From contig NC_089495.1 of assembly GCF_036850765.1 (NCBI RefSeq), positions 210,379,932 to 210,443,931 on the forward strand: DNA of 64,000 nt, read 5' to 3'. How positions within the stretch are numbered: the first letter of the stretch is position 1; each line of letters opens with the position of its first letter. Under the pieces are notes generated by a model that did no database searches, was not told where the DNA came from, and worked only from the letters and a program-made list of their open reading frames with translations. The stretch comes from Saccopteryx bilineata (lineage: Eukaryota > Chordata > Mammalia > Chiroptera > Emballonuridae). This document shows, one piece after another, positions 33,001 through 42,000 of this stretch. Made by a program: the position numbers and the translations under genes.

Positions 33001-36000
33001 TTCAGAGACTCAGAACCCGGGGAGCCCAGGCCCAGGCCCCCTTCAGAGACTCAGAACCCGGGGAGCCCAGACCCAGCACCCTTCAGAGACTCAGAACCCG
33101 GGGAGCCCAGGCCCAGCACCCTTCAGAGACTCAGAACCTGGGGAGCCCAGGCCCAGCACCCTTCAGAGACTCAGAACCCGGGGAGCCCAGACCCAGCACC
33201 CTTCAGAGACTCAGAACCCGGGGAGCCCTTGCGATGCCTGGATGCTGGATTCCGGGGGGGGGGAGTGAGACCACAGAGACGGCAGGACAGCACCCCTGTT
33301 CCTCCCCTGTCCCTGAGGCACGGGGACCTCAGCTCTGAGGACCTGCGGCCTCAGCCCATCTGCAGACGGAAGGGCAGGACCATTGCCCAGGAGGAGGCTG
33401 AGGCCCCCTCTCCTCTGACCCTGACTCCGGTCACCTCTCAGCAGCCTGCCCCGCCCTCCAGCCCAATGGCTCCCTCGCAGGTGGGTCCTGCCCGGTGACA
33501 GCTGCTCCCAGTTCCCACCTTCCCCTCCCCTCCTCTCCATGGGCATTGGGACAGGCAAGCTCCCCACCTTCACAGGGCGGGGGTGGGGTGGGGGGTTCAA
33601 GGTTGGCCAGTGCAAGGTCACTCGTGCAAGGTCACAGCTCGGATGTGGTGGCTCGGAGGCCCTGCATCCTGCACAGCCTCCTTGAGCCCCTGCGGACCAC
33701 GTTCTGGGCGGGAGAGTGCCGCTGGAGTCACTGGGCTGACCTGTGGTCAGGCAGCGCTGCCCCGAGTGGGGCTGGTGGGCTGGTGTCGGCAGAATACCAG
33801 GAGGCCAGGCCGCCCTCGTCCCGCCTGTTGAGTCCCCCTGAGGTCTCCCGAGAGCGGGCAGCTGGAGGGGGTCACAGGTGCCCTGAGCGGGCTCAGCCAG
33901 GTGGTGGGGCAGCCGCCGTGTCAGTGACCACTGGGCACAGAGCAGACAGAGTCCGAGGCCGAGCTGTGAGCAGCGGAGGGGGCAGAGCAGTGCTTCCTGC
34001 ATGTCCGTCTCCAGGGCAGGGCAGAGGGGAGGGGCGGGCAGGCCTGAGGCACAGGTGTGGCCAGCAGACCCTCCAAGACGCCTGGGCAGGGCCCTGGGCT
34101 CCCAAATCCCACCCCCTGAGGGCCCCAGGCTCCCCCCTCCACGCAGCTCCCACTCACCCTGTCCTGGCCTCTGCGTGTCCAGCCCTCCCCGTCCCTGTCC
34201 CTGTCCTCCCCTCCCCTCTCCGTCTGACCCCGTCGACCCCTGTGCCCACCCCAGGCTTTGACCTGATGGCAGCCTTTGGGCTGGTGGAGAAGGAGTACGC
34301 CTCCGTCCGCGGCGTGGCCATGGAGCCCTCCGCGTTCGGCCCCGCCAGGACCTTCACGCTCTTCAGGGACGCACAGCTGATCCGCCGGACCAGGTGGGTG
34401 GCAGAGGCTGTGATGGGGGCACTTCCTGGAGACACAGGCCGTGCTGGGACCCGCCATGTCTGGGCCTGGGGTGGGTGGGTGGGTAGAGGGCTGTGCCTCG
34501 CCCCGGAGCAGCGCTGGCAGGACCCCCAGCAATCCTGGGAGGGCGTTCCGCCCCTTACGCCCCATGTTTCCCGTGGGGAAGCCGAGGCAGGAGGTCTCGG
34601 CCCTGTGGACCCCCGCAGCGCCCCCCGCCCCCTCTCAGGCGCTCGGTGCCCACACTGTGCCCACAGCGACATCCACCCGGCCGCCCTCCCGCCGGAGCAC
34701 ACGGTGGTCTTCCTCCTGCGGCTCCTCCCCCAGACGCCCCGGGAGCCCTTTGCGCTGTGGCAGATGACGGCCGAGGACTTCCAGCCAGTCCTGGGGGTCC
34801 TGCTGGACGGTCAGTCGGGCCCAGGTTGCCCTTGAGGCCTCGCCAGCTGTCGGTCCTCGGCGAGACCCCTGCGGGCCGAGCGAGGGTGCCAAGGCTGCTG
34901 TGGGCAGTGGCCACCCTGGGGCCAGCCCCTTGTACCCTGGGTGGGGGGTGGGGCGAGCAGGGGCCTCACGTGCTCCTCGCTCTGCCCCCCCCCCCAGCCG
35001 GCAGGAAGTCCCTCACCTACTTCAGCCACGACCCCAGGGCGGCTTTGCAAGAGGTGACCTTTGACCTGCCCGAAGTGAAGCGGATCTTCTTTGGAAGCTT
35101 CCACAAGGTCCTGGAAGGTTCTGGAAGGACTGAAACCCACGTCTCTCCCACCCCTGCCCCTCAAGTTCTGGAACGGGCCCCCCCCCCCGGGCTATGCAGG
35201 ACACGTCCCCGCCTCCCACAGCAGACTGCCCGTCACCATGGCCCTCCCCAGAGTGCTAGAACTTTCCTTGAGAGTTCCCTCGGTCCGGTCGGCCGCATCC
35301 CTGCCCCGGTGGTTCCCTCTGCCTCAAACGCCTGAGTTAACTTGGGTTGAAGAACAGCATCCCAGCCCTTCTCTCTGGTCCTGCAAGTCCGGGGAGGGGC
35401 CTGCCTACATGCATTCGGTCCAGTTCACCCAGGGGAAACTGAGGCCCAGCGAGGCGGTGGAGTCCCTGAGACTGGGGGCAGGGCCGGGGCTCCAGGGATG
35501 GGCACTTGTCCCCCACCCTGCCCGGCCGGGGCTGCGGAGGAACCTCTGTGGCCTCTCGCAGGTGCACATGGCCGTGGGCCGCTCCAGGGTCCGGCTCTAC
35601 GTGGACTGCAGGAAGGTGGCCGAGAGGCCCACTGGTGAGGCGGGCAGCCCGCCTGCCACCGGCTTCGTCACACTGGGGCGGCTGGCCAAGACCCGGGGCC
35701 CCCGGAGCAGCTCAGCCGCGGTGAGCCCTGGCTTCCTCCTGCCTGGCCGGTCGGGGGGCCGGCGGACCCCCAGCCCCTCTGGCTCCGGGCCACGCCTGGC
35801 CAACTGCCCTCCCGCCCTGACTTGCAGCTCCAGCTCCAGGTGCTGCAGATCGTGTGCAGCGACACCTGGGCGGAGGAGGACAGGTGCTGCGAGCTCCCTG
35901 CCTCGGTAGGTGCGGAGTCCGGGGGGGCAGGGGGGTGGGGGTGGACAGGCCATCCAGGTCATCACGGTGCTGCGAGCTCCCTGCCTCGGTAGGTGCGGAG

Positions 36001-39000
36001 TTCGGGGGGGCAGGGGGGTGGGGGTGGACAGGCCGTCCAGGTCATCACGGTGCCGGGAGCAATCCGGGAAGGCTTCCTGAAGGAGGGGGCCTCTGGGCAG
36101 CGTCTTTGGAGGCCCTGAGGACAAGGCAGTTTAAAGCAGGCCGGGAAGGTCCCAGCTGCAGGGTGGTTGCAGCCAAGCACTTGAGAGCTACTCCCCTTTC
36201 CTGTGACTCCCCCTGGGGACCCACTGGGCTTGGCCGTGCTGGTGGGCCTGCTGGGTAGAGAGAGAGGGTGTCCTGCCCCAGGTCCTGTGCTGGGCAGCCT
36301 GGGGTGGGCCCACAGGACACAGTCCCCACTCCTCACCCTCAGCCTCCCAGGTGCATGTCTGCAGGTTCCCTGGGTTCTGGGGTCAGACAGGAGCCCGGGA
36401 GGTGGTCCCCTGAACGACAGGCCTCCTTTGTTCCAGAAGGAAGGGGAGACCTGTCCAGCCTTTCCTTCTGCCTGCACCTGCTCCTTGCAGAACCCTGGGC
36501 CCCCGGGACCCCAAGGACCTCCGGTGAGCCCAGCAGCCCCTCCCTGGCCACATCTTGCTCCCATGCCCACAGACAGGAGCCTGGCCAGCAGTTGTCCCCA
36601 GGCCTGGCACACACAGGATGCACTTCACGTGTCTTCCTGCTGCCAGTCAACCCCCAGCCCCCAGGACCCCTCCCGGCAAGCCCCTTCCCTCCCCACGCCA
36701 ACCCCCCATCTTCTGGTGAGGGCCCAACATGTTCCATCTTTCCCTGTTTGGGTGGGGGTCCAGGACCGTAGGCCTGCAGCTCAGTTGTGACCCCAACTGC
36801 GGGACAGGTCCAGCCCTCTACCACCCCCGGGAGAGGCTGCAGGGTGCACTGTGGCGGGCACGTCTGTGAGCACCTGCTCTGTGCGCGGTGGCACACACCT
36901 CACAGCAGCTGCGGGAGGGGACCCTCGCCCGGGGGCCCCTTCCCCTTCTCCACCTGAAGGTGGGGACTGGAGTCCAGGGCACTTCTGGGGGCCACAATGG
37001 GTTCGGTCCTGCTTGTGCCCCTGCAGGGTCTCCCCGGCAGGAATGGAGCCCCAGGACAACAGGGCTTCCCAGGACCCCGGGTAAGCTGTGGGGAGTCCCG
37101 GTGGGAGCTCGACCCGGCCTTCCTGGGGGGGGGCCCCAAGCACATTCACAGGAGTGCAGGAGTGGGTCCTGCGTGGGCCAACCCCAGGCAGAGGGGGCCC
37201 CCCAAGCAGGAGCAGGGGGCCCTCCCAGGAGGGGCCAGCTCCCCACTGCACACCCCGCGAATGTCCTAGACTGTCTTGGCGACATGACAGGTGACGAGGG
37301 GCGTCCCTGACCAGCAGCGGCAGCACCTGGGAGCCTTGTTGGGACTTCCTTGTTGGACAGACGTCCTTCGGCCCCTCTCCCCTGGGTCACTTTTCCTCCT
37401 GGGAGGCTCTGTGCTGCTCCCCTGTGACCCCAACTGTGGGACAGGGCCAGCCCTCTGCCACCCCCGGGAGAGGCTCCAGGCTGCCACGTTCAGGTTCTCA
37501 CAGGCGGCCCCTCCGCCTCTTGGCTCAGGTCAAGCGTAGATTTCTGCATTCACGTCCATGGAAGAGAATTTTTTTTTTTAATGGAGTTTGGTGCATTAAC
37601 ATGCTGAATCCACAAAAATGACCTGAAAAGCATTTTCCCCTGCAGCCTCCGTTTGCATAGGGCTGGTGTGGTCTGTCCCTCAGAGGAGCGGGCTTCTGTG
37701 GCCGGGAGGTGACCTGGGGGTGGGGGTCTTCTTGCTGCTCAGCTCTGTGACCTGGAGAAGCGGCCTCAGGCCCAGGTTCTGGCGAGGGAGCTAGGTTGAG
37801 GCGGGATGCCTCCCAGGGGTGGCCGTGGTGGTCAAGACGGTCTGTGGACCTGGGTCTAGATACCACGGGCTGGCCAGAGGCCCCGGGGGGCCGCCGAGGA
37901 CAGGATCGGGGGTGGGCTTGCGGAAGCCGCCCCTGCCCTCTCAGCCCTCCCCTGCCTGCCTGTGTCTGCAGGGAGAGCCCGGGCCGCCTGGACAGACTGG
38001 ACCTGAGGGTCCTGGAGGTCAGCAGGGGTCACCAGGGACCCAGGGCCGCACTGTCCAGGGACCTGTGGTAGGTGTTGCTGCTATCCCCGCCCCCGCCCTC
38101 CGCCCCGGGACCCTTGTTGCTCAGTCTAGATTTCTTCTCCAGGGTCCACCAGGGGTCAAAGGCGAAAAGGGGGACCATGGACTCCCCGGCCTGCAGGTAG
38201 TGGACGGGAGGGTCTCGGGGACGGGGCCTCCTCCTCCTCCTCCTCCTCCTCTGGGTCAGACTCGGCCCCAGCCCGGCCAGCATCTCTGCTCTCTTCCAGG
38301 GTTATCCCGGCCACCAGGGTGTCCCCGGCAAGGTTGGCCTCCAGGGTCCAAAGGTGGGGAGAAGCCCGCTGGGGAGGCTGTGGGATGGGATCCCCTCTGC
38401 CCCCGCCCCCGCCCACCCGTCCTGCCCCCCACACGCGGCCTGGCTGGGGGAGGGCAATGTCAGCCCATCCAGGGTGGGGGGCAGGCCCTGAGCGTGGCTG
38501 GGCTCAACTGACCTCTGAGGGGGCACAGGCGCGTACCCCCCTCACAGGTGTGGGCCGCTGTAGGAGGGCTGTGTAGGGGTCTGAGCCCCTGTCCCAGCCC
38601 ACCCTTCCTTTGCCCTCAGGGAATGAGAGGCCTGGAGGGCACGGCGGGCCTGCCCGGACCCCCTGGACCCAGGGTAGGCACCGTCTGCCCCCTGAGTGCC
38701 CAGCCCTGCCCATCTCCTCTCCCCATCCCCTGAAGTGCTTTGGGCTGCACTGAGCACGATCACCCCTACGAGGTGACCTGGGAGTCCTCACCCTCAGGGG
38801 TGGCCCCTTCCCGGACCCCGCTGGGCATGTGATGTCCTGTGTCCCTGGAGCATGGTGGTGGCTGCCGGGCGAGGGGCTTTCTCACCCGCACTGGGTGGCG
38901 TGGTGATGAAATACAGCAACCACGGAGCCCCGGTCACGCCTGCTCCCAGCCCCACACGGAGGGAGGCGCCTGGCTGTGGATGTGGCCTGGCCCCTTCTTC

Positions 39001-42000
39001 CTGCCCGCTGAGCTCGGTGCCTGGGAGCCCCTCTGAGGGAGGGTCCTGGGCTGGGGGTCAGGGAGACGGAGCTGCCCTCCGAGGTGGGCGTGAGGCGCAG
39101 CCTGTGGGAGGAATGGGCTTGCCGAGCTGGGGACAGACCGCGGGGTCTAGTCCTGGGCCAGGACAGCAGGGCCAGGGCTGGAGGGAGGAGGGGCCAGGCT
39201 CGGGGGCGGGGGATCTGCAGTCCAGCCAGACCTCTGTGTCTCTGCAGGGCTTCCAGGGCATGGCGGGGGCCAGGGGCAGCAGCGGGGAGCGAGGGCCTCC
39301 AGGGGCCGTGGGACCCACAGTAAGTCCTCCCTGCACCCTGACAGCCCAACAGACAGCGGAAGGGGGGGGGCACAAGCGTGCACAGTCTCCCCACTGTGGG
39401 TGCCCGGGCGTCCCGAGGCCTGAGCACGCAGAGCAAGGGCTTGGGGTTCGTCCACAGCAGGGAGAGCGAGCTGCTCTTCCAGGCCCAGGACTGACAGGCG
39501 GGGCAGGCCAGGGACGATGGGCAGGCCAGGGGCGATGGGGAGGGACAGGGCTGCAGCCGGTTCCTGAGAGCCTGGTAAGTGGGGCAGAGACAGGGAGGCA
39601 ATCTGGGCGGGCCTCCTAGGGGAGGTGTCCCAGCAGCAGGGACCGTCCCCATCCGAGACACAGGTACTTTGCTCACTGGGGACTCATGCCTCCAACCCTC
39701 TGAGGATCAGAAATTGTGTCCCCCATGGGGACCTGGATGCCTGGTCGCCCCCAGAAGGACAGACCCCCCAGGCTGGGAGGCAGTCAAGGCTGTAGAGTCA
39801 GGAGGTGTGGGAGTATCTGGGCTCCGTCCTGCCACAGGCTGACTCCCCGCCCTCCTTTTCCTCCGGCTCAGGGGCTGCCCGGGCCCAAGGGGGAGCGAGG
39901 AGAGAAGGTGAGTGGGTCAGTGGAGGGCGGGCACTTCCTGGGGGCGTGAAGACAGCCTGCCCCCACCCCACCCCAGCCCAGCCAGGCAGCCTGCTCACGG
40001 CACTGTGGCCCGTCTCCCCGCACAGGGCGAGCCCCAGTCCTTGGCCACCATCTACCAGCTCGTGAGCCAGGCCTGCGAGTCCGCCATCCAGAGTGAGTGG
40101 CCAGGCCTCCCCGCGAGGACCCCAAGCCTGCAGAGCCCGCATGCCGGTCAGGCTGGACAGAGCCCCACGCCGGGTCTTAGCAAACCCACGTCAGGACCCC
40201 GGAGCCCTGGGGAGGGAAGGGAGGCTCCTCTCCATCCTTGCTGCCCCCTGATCTGTTCCCTCCACAGCACACGTGCTGAAGTTTGATTCCTTCCTCCACG
40301 AGAGCACCAGGCCCCCCATGCCCATCTTGGAGGTCCCTGGACCCCCGATCACACGCAGTGAGGCCTGGCTCCCCGGAGAAGGGGCGCATGGTGGCCCCCA
40401 CCCCGAAGACAGAGGTACTGACTCCCTTGGGGAGGGGTGTGGGGGGAATCCTGCCCACCCACTGTCCTGGGGCTGGCCTCTGTGTGGCTGTGTGGGGGGT
40501 GAGGGAGACAGGGCAGACTGGGGGTCTGCCTGGCCGCCTGGGTCCTCAAAGGGGCCTTCCCTCCATCATCCGGGACGCCTGAGCTCAGGGCCTCGCTGCC
40601 CCTCGGTCCCCGCTCTCCCATCTCGGCCACACCCTCGTCCCACCTCCTCGCCTCAGACGGACCCACAGGACGCTCGGTCCACCTGACTGGGGCTGCAGAG
40701 CCTGTGACGGCCCAGATGCCGAGATGGACGGAGGGGCTGATGCGCGGAGACAGAGCTGGCAGCCTCCATGGGGGAAAGGAGAGTGGGGGGGGGGGACGGA
40801 ACACCACTGCACCAGGGTGGGGGAGGGGCCCAGCCTGCGGGAACCCCCACTCGCCACAGCCCAGACGTGACTCTGGGCCCAGCATCCCGCTTTGCTGGCC
40901 GGCGCTGTTGTGAAGACCCCGCCTCACCCTAAACCTGTCACCGAGCCCACACTCCGTGCCTGTGTGGGGCTCAGGGGGACCGGTCCCCGAGCTTTCAGCC
41001 TCTGCCTGGGACAGAGCAGGGTCCCGAGAGAAAGTGTTGCCACCTGCTGCCCTCGGCCCTATCTCACCCCACCCCCACCCCCGCCCTCTCAGGTGAGCCT
41101 GGAGCCCTCGCTCAGACCCAGACCCAGACCCGGAGCGCCCAGACAGGCAGCCCCCGGCCACGGCCGCAGGGGAATGAGATTTCCGGACACCCAGGAGGAG
41201 CAGGTGAGTCTGGCCCCGGGGGAGGGGGCAGTGGGGGTGTGCAGGGGCCTCAGAGGAGCCCAGGGGGGCTCTGGGTGTGGGAACCTGCCCAGCGGGGGTG
41301 CAGGGGAGCCTGGCCAGGGGTCAGCATGCAGGGAAGCTGGCCAGGGGTCAGCATGCAGGGGAGCTGGCCAGGGGTCAGCGTGCAGGGAGAGCGGGGGAGG
41401 GGTCGGCACGCAGGGAGAGCGGAGGAGGGGTCGGCGCGCAGGGAGAGCGGAGGAGGGGTCAGCGTGCAGGGAGAGCGGAGGAGGGGTCAGCATGCAGGGA
41501 GAGCGGAGGAGGGGTCGGCGCGCAGGGAGAGCGGAGGAGGGGTCGGCGCGCAGGGAGAGTGGAGGAGGGGTCAGTATGCAGGGAGAGTGGAGGAGGGGTC
41601 AGTATGCAGGGAGAGCGGAGAAGGGGTCAGCATGCAGGGAGAGTGGGGGAGGGGTCAGCGTGCAGGGAGAAGGGGTCAGCATGCAGGGAGAGCGGAGGAG
41701 GGGTCAGCGCGCAGGGAGAGCGGAGGAGGGGTCAGCATGCAGGGAGAGCGGAGGAGGGGTCAGCATGCAGGGAGAGCGGAGAAGGGGTCAGCATGCAGGG
41801 AGAGCGGGGGAGGGGTCAGCGTGCAGGGAGAAGGGGTCAGCATGCAGGGAGAGCGGAGGAGGGGTCAGCGCGCAGGGAGAGCGGAGGAGGGGTCGGCATG
41901 CAGGGAGAGCGGAGGAGGGGTCAGCGTGCAGGGGAGCCTGGCTAGGGGTCAGCGTGCAGGGAGAGCGGAGGAGGGGTCGGCGCGCAGGGAGAGTGGAGGA

